From contig CAMHSJ010000019.1 in assembly GCA_946187935.1 (NCBI GenBank), positions 1 through 34,427 on the forward strand: a DNA stretch of 34,427 bases. Direction: 5' to 3'. Source of the stretch: an uncultured Clostridia bacterium. GTDB lineage: Bacteria > Bacillota > Clostridia > Saccharofermentanales > Saccharofermentanaceae. A program made the translations under genes and the position numbers. Positions within the stretch are counted from its first letter, which is position 1; each line of letters opens with the position of its first letter. Shown one piece after another: positions 22,156 through 31,600 of the stretch. The notes under the pieces were generated by a model. It was given only the letters and a program-made list of their open reading frames with translations, was not told the origin of the DNA and did not search any database.

Positions 22156-24423
22156 TTATCCGATCACATATGCGCTCTGAGCTGAATCCGGAACACCGTC
22201 ATAGCTTGTGGGCATAGCTCCTCCCTTGGGCACCAAAACGATCTGAATGGCTTCAAGCCTTAACGATAAGCCTGATGTACCGCTCATCTGACCATTGCTG
22301 GTCCAGCCGAGCCATCCGTAATTCTGGGCATGTACCCTGTAGTAAACATCGTAATGGTTTGCCATCTCACCTGTAAGTCTTATCTTGATGGCTTCAAGCC
22401 TTAAAGACTGCCCCTGGGTACCTGCCAGTTCTCCGTCAGATCTCCAGTCCTGCCAGCCGATGTTCTGGACATGCACACAGTACTGGATGCCGCCCTGATA
22501 AGGTGCAGTATTGCCTGAGAGATTAAGCTCTATTGCCTCAAGACGCTTGGACTGTCCTGTTGTTCCCGATGTTCTTCCGCCGGGAACCCAAACAGTTTCC
22601 CAGCCGTAATCCTGCCTGTGCACTCTGTAACCAACATTTGCTGTCTGCGAAGCATTCTGAGGCACTACTCTTATCTTGATCTCTTCAACGCGCTTGGATT
22701 CACCTGTAGTGCCTGCAAGAGCTCCGTCTCTGACCCATCCCTGACCATCGCCGTAGTCCTGGATATGCGCGCAGTATTCTACGCTATAATGCTTGGCAAG
22801 TTCACCCGTAAGCCTGATCTCGATGCCTTCAAGTCTTAAGGATCTGCCTCTTGTACCGGCAAATTCACCTGCATTCATCCATGAAGTCCAGCCGATGTTC
22901 TGGATATGAACACGGTACTGCATTCCTCCTGAATAACCGGTGTTATTGTTAAAGCCGACCTGAATGGACTCCATCCTGAGGCTTCTTCCTCTGGTTCCGA
23001 GCTGAAGAGTTGTGCCGTCAAAAGTCGCATTCTGATCGCCGATATTCTGAACATGAGCGATACCGAATAAAGTACTGCTCGAATAGTTTGCGGGGAAAGG
23101 TGTAGGCGTCGCGTTAGCTGATCCCGTTGTATTAGCACCAACTGTATTTGTACCATTCAGGTTAACGCCGTTGCTGCCTAACTGAACCTGGTGGTCAAGA
23201 CCAATGAACTTGCCGTTTCCGTTAGTCCAGAGCGTAGGCTTAACAAGGTTGTATTTTGCTTCATCCCAGGTCGTCCAATCGTCTTTAAGAAGTCCGCCCG
23301 TATCTCCGGAGTTAGGATTAAGGCACCAGAATGTGTAGCTTAAGCCGTACTTGCTGATAAGTTCTGCTTCTGTCCTCATCCACTTCTCGTTATTGCCGCC
23401 GTCTAATCTGCCGCCCCACTCACCGATAAGGATCGGAGCGATATTGTCTTCCTTGATGTAGAGCCAGGTATCGTGCAGATAATCATTATAAAGAGAATCC
23501 AAGGTGAAGTTTCCGTTATGGAACCAAGGCTGCATGTATACATCAGGACCGTAATCGTGCGGTGAATAGACTATCTGGTCGTTTCTGTCAGCGCTTCCGA
23601 AGTTGATCGGATAGTTCCTTACGCCTCTGAGATTGGCGCCCCAGAAAGCATACTGATTGTTATACGCTTCGATACCTTCGATAACTATAAGGAGATTCGG
23701 ATTAATGTCCAAAACGGCATTGCCTGCCCTCTGCGCGGCTCTCTTCCAGTTATTCTGGTCATTTGAGTTATCCCACTTGGCACCGCCGTGAGGCTCATTC
23801 TTAAGGTCTATGGCAATAACAGTATCGTCATTTCTATAATGAGATGCGATCCACTGAAGTGATTCGATCCATTTATCCTCTGAATAAGTGCCGTTATACC
23901 AGTATTCGTAGTTATGACCCATGGCATCAGTGTTAAGGCTGTGTATATCAAACATTATCTTGATGCCGTATTCCTTACACTTGGCAACAGCGTGATCCAG
24001 GATCTGAAGTGAATTCATGTTTGCCAGATTGCTGTTTGTGCTTCTGTTGATGTTGGCGTTAGGATATACTCCGTTCTTCCAGCTCAGGACAAGTTCTGTC
24101 GAGATCGGAAGCCTTATGAGGTTAAAGCCGTGATCAGCAATGGCTTTAAGAGTGTTGTCCATATTGACCTGCCAGCATCCGTCAAAGACATTGGATCCTG
24201 TGGCATAGCCAAACCAGTTGACGCCTGTAAGCCTGACTTCGCGGCCTTCAGAATCAACGATCTTGCCGCCGCTGGTATGAAGCCAGTCATCTGAAGCAGA
24301 AGCTGCTGATACTTCATATGTACCGATTCCCGCTCTTGTCAAAAGACCAAGTCCAGGGAATTCAAGAACAAAAACCAATGCAAGGATAAACCCTATTGTT
24401 TTTAAGAATCTTCTGTTACGCAT
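22156..24423 (-). CDS. Secreted GH5 glycanase (endoglucanase-like) with six ChW repeats
   Basis: Exported glycoside hydrolase of 755 residues, probably cutting beta-1,4-glucan or a related polysaccharide. A signal peptide occupies about 1-41. The GH5 domain runs about 47-405: LTGVNWFGYATG (65-76), NLIRLPIS (101-108), FDIHSLN (158-164), the acid/base site DLKNEPHG (206-213, Glu210) and the nucleophile site ILIGEWGG (331-338, Glu335). An Asn/Thr/Gly/Pro linker (about 415-450) leads to six ChW repeats (about 452-745) with cores such as YRVHAQNYGWLGW and SGTTGQSKRLEAIEL. There is no dockerin, so it is not cellulosomal. AAGGCGG precedes the ATG, 20 bases after dut; it is the last gene of the long minus-strand run. 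Exact substrate cannot be told. Confidence 0.93.
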   Translation of the reverse strand: MRNRRFLKTIGFILALVFVLEFPGLGLLTRAGIGTYEVSAASASDDWLHTSGGKIVDSEGREVRLTGVNWFGYATGSNVFDGCWQVNMDNTLKAIADHGFNLIRLPISTELVLSWKNGVYPNANINRSTNSNLANMNSLQILDHAVAKCKEYGIKIMFDIHSLNTDAMGHNYEYWYNGTYSEDKWIESLQWIASHYRNDDTVIAIDLKNEPHGGAKWDNSNDQNNWKRAAQRAGNAVLDINPNLLIVIEGIEAYNNQYAFWGANLRGVRNYPINFGSADRNDQIVYSPHDYGPDVYMQPWFHNGNFTLDSLYNDYLHDTWLYIKEDNIAPILIGEWGGRLDGGNNEKWMRTEAELISKYGLSYTFWCLNPNSGDTGGLLKDDWTTWDEAKYNLVKPTLWTNGNGKFIGLDHQVQLGSNGVNLNGTNTVGANTTGSANATPTPFPANYSSSTLFGIAHVQNIGDQNATFDGTTLQLGTRGRSLRMESIQVGFNNNTGYSGGMQYRVHIQNIGWTSWMNAGEFAGTRGRSLRLEGIEIRLTGELAKHYSVEYCAHIQDYGDGQGWVRDGALAGTTGESKRVEEIKIRVVPQNASQTANVGYRVHRQDYGWETVWVPGGRTSGTTGQSKRLEAIELNLSGNTAPYQGGIQYCVHVQNIGWQDWRSDGELAGTQGQSLRLEAIKIRLTGEMANHYDVYYRVHAQNYGWLGWTSNGQMSGTSGLSLRLEAIQIVLVPKGGAMPTSYDGVPDSAQSAYVIG

Positions 24424-24443
24424 AACAAACCGCCTTGTCTATT

Positions 24444-24935
24444 TTATACTCCGCTCGAACCGAAGCCGCCGCCTCGGTCCTCGCCTATTCCGTCTAATGT
24501 ATCGACTTCTGTAAAAGTGCTGTATTCGACTTTGGCCACTACCATCTGAGCGATCCTGTCTCCTTTTGAGATAAGATATGTGCCGTGTTTTACCCCCTTG
24601 TCATTGAGGGTAAAAGGTTTATCCGGCTCACTGTCATCTCTTTGTGAAGCATTGTAGATGATTACGTTAACTTCATCCCTGTAGCCGCAGTCAATGGTTC
24701 CGGGTGCGTTAGGCACTCTTAAAGGGGTCTTGAGAGAGATGCCTGATCTGGGTCTGATCTGCACTTCATATCCGTAAGGGATCGCCATCTTGATGCCTGT
24801 AGGAACAAGAACTGAGCATCCCGGTTTTACAATAACATCTTCTGCAGCATAGATATCCATTCCGGCATCACCATCGTGTGCATACTTGGGTATAACCGCA
24901 TCCTCCCTGCATTTTACGATCTTGATATCAGTCAT
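24444..24935 (-). CDS. dut: Deoxyuridine 5'-triphosphate nucleotidohydrolase
   Basis: Trimeric dUTPase that hydrolyses dUTP to dUMP and pyrophosphate, keeping uracil out of DNA. In 163 residues the five family motifs are seen in order: DAGMDIYAAED, RPRSGISLKTP, GTIDCGYRDEV, KGDRIAQMVVA and the C-terminal RGGGFGSSGV arm that closes over the substrate. There is an insertion (about residues 96-112, DDSEPDKPFTLNDKG) between motifs 3 and 4. The start overlaps the end of the U32 gene by 8 bases. Confidence 0.95.
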   Translation of the reverse strand: MTDIKIVKCREDAVIPKYAHDGDAGMDIYAAEDVIVKPGCSVLVPTGIKMAIPYGYEVQIRPRSGISLKTPLRVPNAPGTIDCGYRDEVNVIIYNASQRDDSEPDKPFTLNDKGVKHGTYLISKGDRIAQMVVAKVEYSTFTEVDTLDGIGEDRGGGFGSSGV

Positions 24936-27267
24936 CTTCTTTCTCCGTTAAAACAGTATAGTTATATATCTTGTTGATGTTCATGTATTCAAGAGATTCA
25001 GCCTGAGTCTCGCTAAAGACATTCTTGGCAGGGCCGTAGATGGCGCTGCTGCAGTCTAACGGATGAGGAAGAACCTTAAGCTTTATGTTTCTTTCCCTCT
25101 TCTGCTCAAGCTCAAATACAGGCTGCCCCTTACAGAACCCGCAGTTTCTCTGGTTCTGGCCCGCTGGACAGAAATCAGACTGCATCCAGGGAATATCCCC
25201 TCCCCTGTTGATGATAATGGTCTTATCAGGTCTTGCGCCCGTCCCGATAAGAACAATTGCTTCATCAGGTGAAAGCTCGTGGGAAAGGTACAGACCGTCA
25301 GTAAGGTCAAGTGCTGTCTTAAGCGAATCGGGATTATAGATATTGCATGCCCCGCTTATAAAATGCTTAATGCAATAACTCTCCAGATGCTTATTGCCTG
25401 ACAGGAGTCTGGAGTCTATAACTGAATAGAACGAATCCCCTGCTTCTTCTTTGATCTTGGTAAGGATCTTATCAAATATCTTAGCTGACTTGTCGTGATA
25501 GAAATCAGGCATAAATACAGAGAGTCCGGCTTTATTTTCCTTGGCAGCTTTAATGGCCATATCTCTTAGTTTCGGATCGGCCATATCGTAGATGCTGAAG
25601 TTATAGATATCTGCTCCGGCCCTGATCTTGGATCCTTTTGCTTTAAGGCACGGATAGGTAAACATCGTAAGAGAAGTTGTTTCAAGCTGTTCGAAAGAAG
25701 CACTGTTTACGGTCTCGATATCCCGGGTCTTCTTATAGTGTTTGCCAATTATGGCAAGCTCAAGATCTTCTAAAGCTTTCCTTCTGATACCGTTAATGAG
25801 GCTTACAGGACAGCTGTATTCAGAATCGTCAATAAATACTTCGTTTACTTTAAATGGCGTGCTTAGAGTCTTATTAAGCTGATCTTTTATCCTTTCTGTG
25901 CTTAACTGTCCTTCATATCCTTCAGGAATTGCTTCACGGCTTTCGGCAAAGATGCCGTAATTGATACCTGATGTAACCATGACATTAAGAGTTATTAAAC
26001 CATCTTTAATGCTTAGCGAGAAGTTAACGGGAGTCCTCTTAAGATCTTCCTTCTCAAGCTGCGTCTTGTGGCTCATAAGGTATACTGTCTGACCAGGCTT
26101 GAGCTTGGCTATCTGATCCGGATGAAGCCCCTTAACGCTTAAGCTTTCAGGAGTCTCATGAATCTTTCCAAGAGGGAAAGAGCAGATCTCTTTCCTGTCA
26201 TCTCTTATGGAGAGATAGTCCCCCTTATCAGGAAGAACAGAAGATCCTGCCCTTGAGAACGTTACCGTGCCCTTTGACTTATCGAGTCTTGAGATCTTAC
26301 CGAGCTTTAAGCCGAACTTGCCGGGGTATTCACCTGATAAGAACTTATCGTCCTTAACTCCTGACAGATACTGTGAAGTATAAGATCCTCCCCTGTTGAA
26401 ATTAACAAGAAGGCTATTCTTGATGTCTTTGATGTCTTCTTTGGTAAGACTGTCATCTGATATGCCGTCTATGAGCTTTCTGTAGCACGTTACAGCTGAT
26501 CTGACATAAGATGCGTCTCTCATCCTTCCCTCGATCTTAAGAGACGCCACACCAGCATTTATGAGCGATCTTAAGTGATCAGTAACATCTCGGTCCTTGG
26601 GAGATAAGAGATGACCGTCTCTTAAGACAAGTCCGTCATTTGAAAGAATATAATCTTCCCTGCATGGCTGAGCACATGTTCCCCTGTTGCCGGATCTTGT
26701 ACCGCCCTTGTTCATAGCAGAGAAAAGGCAGACGCCTGAAACACATACACAGACAGCGCCATGTGCAAAGACTTCGCATTCCAGACCATATCTTGATGCA
26801 AGCCTGACTCTCTTGGCTATCTCATCAGCGCTCAATTCTCTGGGAAGTACGACTCTCTTAGCTCCTAAAAGGGATAATTCCTTAAACTCGTCATCAGCAA
26901 ACACGTTCATCTGTGTGCTTGCGGTGATCATTACTTCAGGAAAAGCAGAAGAAAGCTTTCTTAAAGCTCCTATATCAGCAACAATAAGTCCGTCGAGCCC
27001 TGCTTCTACAACTTCTTCGATATCAGGAAAGAACTCATCAAACTCATCTTCTGTCATTATGGTATTTGCAGTAAGAAACACTTTGGAAGATCTGAGGTGA
27101 GCATAGTTAATTCCCTCGATCAACTCTTCGATGCTGAAATTATCGGCATTGATCCTGGCGTTATATCTTGGTAGTCCGCAATAAACGGCATCAGCTCCGC
27201 AGTCCACGGCAGCTTTAAGGATCTCAAGACTTCCCGCCGGAGCTAACAGTTCAATCTTTTTCTTCAT
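24928..27267 (-). CDS. U32 family peptidase-like protein (RlhA-like)
   Basis: Long U32-family protein, 779 residues from the ATG at 27267, where the typical start KIELLAPAGS begins; a longer in-frame start at 27348 would add 27 low-complexity basic residues. The U32 core carries LAPAGSLEILKAAVDCGADA (8-27), ADIGALRKL near 98, and a cysteine cluster, VFAHGAVCVCVSGVC (166-180) and RSGNRGTCAQPC (191-202). A second cysteine group lies near the C-terminus (DFCPAGQNQRNCGFCKG). The size and C-terminal extension resemble RlhA, which hydroxylates 23S rRNA C2501, rather than a proven protease; proteins of this family probably bind an iron-sulfur cluster. It overlaps zapA by 17 bases and dut by 8. Confidence 0.88.
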   Translation of the reverse strand: MKKKIELLAPAGSLEILKAAVDCGADAVYCGLPRYNARINADNFSIEELIEGINYAHLRSSKVFLTANTIMTEDEFDEFFPDIEEVVEAGLDGLIVADIGALRKLSSAFPEVMITASTQMNVFADDEFKELSLLGAKRVVLPRELSADEIAKRVRLASRYGLECEVFAHGAVCVCVSGVCLFSAMNKGGTRSGNRGTCAQPCREDYILSNDGLVLRDGHLLSPKDRDVTDHLRSLINAGVASLKIEGRMRDASYVRSAVTCYRKLIDGISDDSLTKEDIKDIKNSLLVNFNRGGSYTSQYLSGVKDDKFLSGEYPGKFGLKLGKISRLDKSKGTVTFSRAGSSVLPDKGDYLSIRDDRKEICSFPLGKIHETPESLSVKGLHPDQIAKLKPGQTVYLMSHKTQLEKEDLKRTPVNFSLSIKDGLITLNVMVTSGINYGIFAESREAIPEGYEGQLSTERIKDQLNKTLSTPFKVNEVFIDDSEYSCPVSLINGIRRKALEDLELAIIGKHYKKTRDIETVNSASFEQLETTSLTMFTYPCLKAKGSKIRAGADIYNFSIYDMADPKLRDMAIKAAKENKAGLSVFMPDFYHDKSAKIFDKILTKIKEEAGDSFYSVIDSRLLSGNKHLESYCIKHFISGACNIYNPDSLKTALDLTDGLYLSHELSPDEAIVLIGTGARPDKTIIINRGGDIPWMQSDFCPAGQNQRNCGFCKGQPVFELEQKRERNIKLKVLPHPLDCSSAIYGPAKNVFSETQAESLEYMNINKIYNYTVLTEKEDD

Positions 27268-27805
27268 CTTTTGAGCTGTCCTTTGCGAGGATCTCCATGG
27301 GAGTAGGCGTTGACTTCTCCTTGTTCTTTTCCTTATTGACCCTGTCAAGCTGCTGATAGTACATCAGTTCAGTCCTCAGGGCATTATTCTCAGCTCTTAA
27401 GGTCAAGAGCCTGTCACAGCATTCGAATAAGGAAAGGATCGCGGTCTTGATGGTAGCGATATAAGGATTTCTGGCTTTTGTCTCCTCGTAGATCTCGTTA
27501 GCAAGTTCACCGACCTTGATTATGCGCTCGGGTGATGCATCTTCACTCTTAACAACGTAAGAGATGCCGCCAATGGTGACTCTTGCTTCCTCTTTGACAG
27601 GATCAGAATCAATGCTCAAAGGCTTCTTTCTTGAAGCGATCTTCTCTTCTAATGTCTGGGTCTTCTTCTCGGTAACGTTCATTGCCTGAATGGTGCCCTT
27701 ATATAGCTGCTTATATTCAACGATGGGAGATTTTGACTTAGGGCCGCTCTTACGCTTATAAGAGCCGTCTGAATACTTTCCTAATATGCTGTTGTTCTTT
27801 TTCAT
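27251..27805 (-). CDS. zapA: Cell division protein ZapA-like, with N-terminal extension
   Basis: ZapA binds FtsZ and bundles its filaments at midcell. The ZapA domain is at about 74-145: ARVTIGGISYVVKSEDASPE, then ELANEIYEETKARNPYIAT and the coiled-coil helix LFECCDRLLTLRAENNALRTEL. It is preceded by about 70 lysine- and serine-rich residues of no known fold and followed by a charged tail, so at 184 residues it is about twice the usual ZapA length. AAGGAAGG precedes the ATG. Its end overlaps the U32 gene by 17 bases; this neighbourhood is familiar in Firmicutes. Confidence 0.82.
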   Translation of the reverse strand: MKKNNSILGKYSDGSYKRKSGPKSKSPIVEYKQLYKGTIQAMNVTEKKTQTLEEKIASRKKPLSIDSDPVKEEARVTIGGISYVVKSEDASPERIIKVGELANEIYEETKARNPYIATIKTAILSLFECCDRLLTLRAENNALRTELMYYQQLDRVNKEKNKEKSTPTPMEILAKDSSKDEEKD

Positions 27806-27828
27806 AGTGACCTTCCTTATTTCCTTGT

Positions 27829-28629
27829 TCAGTTAATTATAGCATCATATAGGCTGATAAAGACTTCAGGAGCTAATTCTTCTGCCCTGACATTCGGATC
27901 AAGACCGAGCTTTGAGTAAGCCCCTTCGACTATTTCTTTCGGATATGCCTTAAGAGAGTTAGTGAGTTTTTTTCTCCTCATCGAAAAGCACGTATCAACA
28001 AACCTTACAAACTCTTTGTTCAATGCTTTTGCATCTTCGCTCCTTGTAAGACTGATAACAGCTGATGTAGTTCTGGGAGCCGGAATAAAGCAGCTTCCTT
28101 GTACCGTCAGCTCTTCACTATAAACGCCATAGACAGCTGTAAGTACGGCAAGCGGACCGTATTGCTTGGTCTTGGGTGAAGCATCTATCCTTGCTGTTGC
28201 TTCTTCTTCGACCATGAATACCATCTTGCGGGCATTAATGCATTCAGCAAACAGTTTCTTCATGATGTCCGTCATGACATAGTAAGGAAGATTGCTGATA
28301 ACTATATCAAAAGCTTCAGGGTTATAGTCAGTAAGCTTTAAGAAATCACTGTCAATGACCTGCGCGTTGATATCAGGATCTTCCCTTAAGATCTCAGAAA
28401 GCCTTTTATCTATCTCGACTGACGTAAGATCGATCTCCATCGCTGACAGAGGCCTTGTAAGAGCACCTATACCGGGACCGATCTCGAGGACTCTGTCTCC
28501 CTTCCTGATACCTGCAATTTCTACTATCGAAGCAATTATGTCTTCATCACAAAGGAAATTCTGCCCGAACCTAGATTCAGGCAGAATTCCGTGTGTCTTT
28601 AAATATTTGTTTGTTGTCTCTCTGTCCAT
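27829..28629 (-). CDS. ksgA: 16S rRNA dimethyladenosine transferase KsgA/RsmA
   Basis: Dimethylates two adjacent adenines in the 3' hairpin of 16S rRNA, a late checkpoint of small-subunit assembly, using S-adenosylmethionine. The start at 28629 gives 266 residues, the usual length, beginning just before RFGQNFLCDED (20-30). SAM motif I VLEIGPGIGALT (47-58) and the NLPYY catalytic motif (113-117) are intact. The ATG lies one base past the purL stop and has no clear Shine-Dalgarno sequence, so translation likely depends on ribosomes finishing purL. An upstream in-frame extension inside purL is not credible. Confidence 0.94.
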   Translation of the reverse strand: MDRETTNKYLKTHGILPESRFGQNFLCDEDIIASIVEIAGIRKGDRVLEIGPGIGALTRPLSAMEIDLTSVEIDKRLSEILREDPDINAQVIDSDFLKLTDYNPEAFDIVISNLPYYVMTDIMKKLFAECINARKMVFMVEEEATARIDASPKTKQYGPLAVLTAVYGVYSEELTVQGSCFIPAPRTTSAVISLTRSEDAKALNKEFVRFVDTCFSMRRKKLTNSLKAYPKEIVEGAYSKLGLDPNVRAEELAPEVFISLYDAIIN

Positions 28630-28630
28630 A

Positions 28631-31600
28631 TTACAGGAAGTAAGCAACACCGCTCTCGAAGATCTTCTGATCCTTAATGCCGGGGATGTTCTTGGTAAGA
28701 TCAGCTTCGTAACGCTCTGAGTGTCCCATCTTACCCAATACTCTTCCGTCAGGAGACAAGATGCCTTCGATAGCGCAGATGGATCCGTTGGGATTGAACT
28801 CAGTAATATCAGACTGCTTGCCGTTAAGATCAACATAGCATGTAGCGATCTGGCCGTTTTCTGCAAGCTTTCTTACGAGCTCTTCGGATGCTGCAAACTT
28901 ACCTTCACCGTGAGATACGGGGATCTCATAGACTTCGCCGGGCTTAACGCCTGTAAGCCAAGGGCTGTTATTAGACATGATCTTTGTTGCAACATATTTA
29001 TTCTGATGACGGCCGATGTTGTTAAATGTCAGCGTCGGTGAATCAGATGTCATGTCGCGGATCTCACCGTAAGGAACGAGTCCTAACTTGATAAGAGCCT
29101 GGAAACCATTGCAGATACCGAGCATGAGACCATCCCTGTTCTGGAGAAGGTCTGTAACAGCATCACTAAGTCCGGTGTTCCTGAAAGAAGCCGTAATGAA
29201 CTTGCCTGAACCCTCAGGTTCGTCACCTGCGGAGAATCCGCCCGGGATCATGACGATGTTTGCACCCTTGATCTTAGAAGCAAGTTCTGTAAACGACTCA
29301 TTGATATCATTTTGGTTTCTGTTCCTGATTACAAATACCTCTGCATCTGCGCCGGCTCTTTCAAATGCTCTTGCCGTATCGATCTCGCAGTTTGTACCAG
29401 GGAAAACAGGGATGATGACCTTAGGCTTAGCGCCCTTGAGAACACCGGGAGCAGCCTTAAATGTCTTATCGGTAGTATATTCCTTGATCTCAAACGGCAT
29501 CTGAGCTTCAGCAGCCTTTGTGGGGAATATCCTCTCGAGCTTGCCCTCATAGCAATCGAGAGCCTCGGCAATGGAGAGTTCCTGACCGTTCCAGCTGAAC
29601 TTGCCTGAAGCATTTGTCATGCCGACAAACTTGCCGCCTGCCATCTCTACTTTATCGATTGCGTTAGAGTCGTTGGGAATGGCAACTAGTATCGTTCCCA
29701 TCTTCCTGGAGAAGAGGTCTTCGAAGCTGAGCTTATCTGAGAATTCGAATCCGAGCTCGTTGCCGAAGCACATTGCCGCAACTCTTGAAGCAACACCGCT
29801 GGACTTAACGACAGCTGCATTTTCGACCTGTTTTCTGTCCTGAAGTTCCTTAACGGCCTTGAATACTCTTAAGACGTGATCCTTCTTGTAGAATCCCATG
29901 CCGTTCCTGGCACATGTGAGCATGTACAGTCTCTGACCTGCGCCCTTGAGCGTTGCTGAGATTATCTTATCTGTTGTAGTCATGCCGACCGCAAAGCTTA
30001 CGAGCGTCGGAGGAACATGGATGTCATTGAACGAACCGCTCATTGAATCCTTGCCGCCTATTGCTGCTGTGCCGAAATCGAGCTGTGCGCGGTATGCACC
30101 GAGAAGCGCAGCAAGAGGCTTGCCCCATGTATCGCTTGCACCCATCCTCTCGAAGTATTCCTGGAAAGTAAGCCTTGCCTTAAGCGGATCTGCGCCCATA
30201 GCAAGGAGCTTAAGAAGTGACTCGACTACTGCATGGTAAGAACCTGCAAAAGGGCTCCACTCTGTGTAGAAAGGATCAAAACCGTAAGCCATAACGGAAC
30301 AATCATTTGTAGTTCCCTTATCAAGAGGTATCTTGGCAGCCATGCCTTCCTCAGGTGAGTTCTGCATCTTGCCGCCGTAAGGCATGAGGACTGTGGCAGC
30401 TCCGATAGATGAGTCAAATCTCTGGATAAGTCCCTTCCTTGAACAGCCGTCAAGAGAATTGAGTGTTCCCTTAAGTGAAGCAGCAAAATCATCAGGAGTG
30501 ATGCCATCTGCAGCCTTATCAAGGTAGATCTCACCTTCAGCGGGCTTTACCATTGCCTCGGTAAACTGGCTTGCGCCATTTGTATCGATGAATGAACGGG
30601 GAATGTCGACTATGGTATTGCCGTTCCATACCATCTTCATGGAAGGCTCTGCAGTAACTTCGGCAACTACTGTAGCTTCAAGGTTTTCCTCGGCAGCTGC
30701 TGCCATGAACTTATCAAGATCCTGAGGATGGATAACTACAGCCATTCTTTCCTGGGACTCAGAGATAGCGATCTCTGTACCGTCAAGACCGTCATACTTC
30801 TTAGGAACGGCATCAAGATTGATCTTAAGGCCGTCAGCAAGTTCGCCTATAGCGACTGAAACACCGCCGGCACCAAAGTCGTTGCATCTAATGATGAGCT
30901 TGGTGACTTCAGGCTTTCTGAAGAGTCTCTGAAGCTTTCTTTCCGTAGGAGGATTACCCTTCTGAACCTCAGAACCGCATGTAATAACTGACTTGGTATC
31001 GTGAGCCTTGGATGAACCTGTAGCTCCGCCAATGCCGTCACGGCCGGTCCTTCCGCCAAGAAGCACTACGATATCACCTGCAGCAGGTCTCTCGCGAACG
31101 ATATTGGAAGCGGGAGCTGCACCGACGACTGCGCCGATCTCCATTCTTTTCGCAATATAGCCGGGATGGTAGAGTTCATCTACCTGTCCTGTAGCAAGAC
31201 CGATCTGGTTTCCGTATGAAGAGTATCCTGCGGCAGCAGTGCGGACGAGCTTCTTCTGTGAGAGCTTGCCCTTGAGAGTAAGTGATACAGGAACCGTAGG
31301 ATCACCTGCGCCCGTTACTCTCATTGCCTGATATACATAAGATCTGCCGGAGAGCGGATCTCTTATGGCACCGCCCAAGCAAGTAGCAGCGCCGCCGAAA
31401 GGCTCGATCTCCGTAGGATGGTTATGAGTCTCGTTCTTGAACATGAAGATATAGTCTTGAGGCTCACCGTCAACTTCGATGCGGATCTTGATGGAACATG
31501 CATTGATCTCTTCAGATTCATCGAGATCATCTAATTTGCCGTCCTTTTTAAGCTTCTTGCCAGCAAGAGTAGCTAAATCCATAAGGCAGACGGGCTTTTT

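Noticed and set aside
28630..28866. Longer N-terminus (345 residues) for KsgA
   Set aside because: The extension overlaps the conserved C-terminal amidotransferase part of purL; KsgA homologues begin at about the ATG at 28629.
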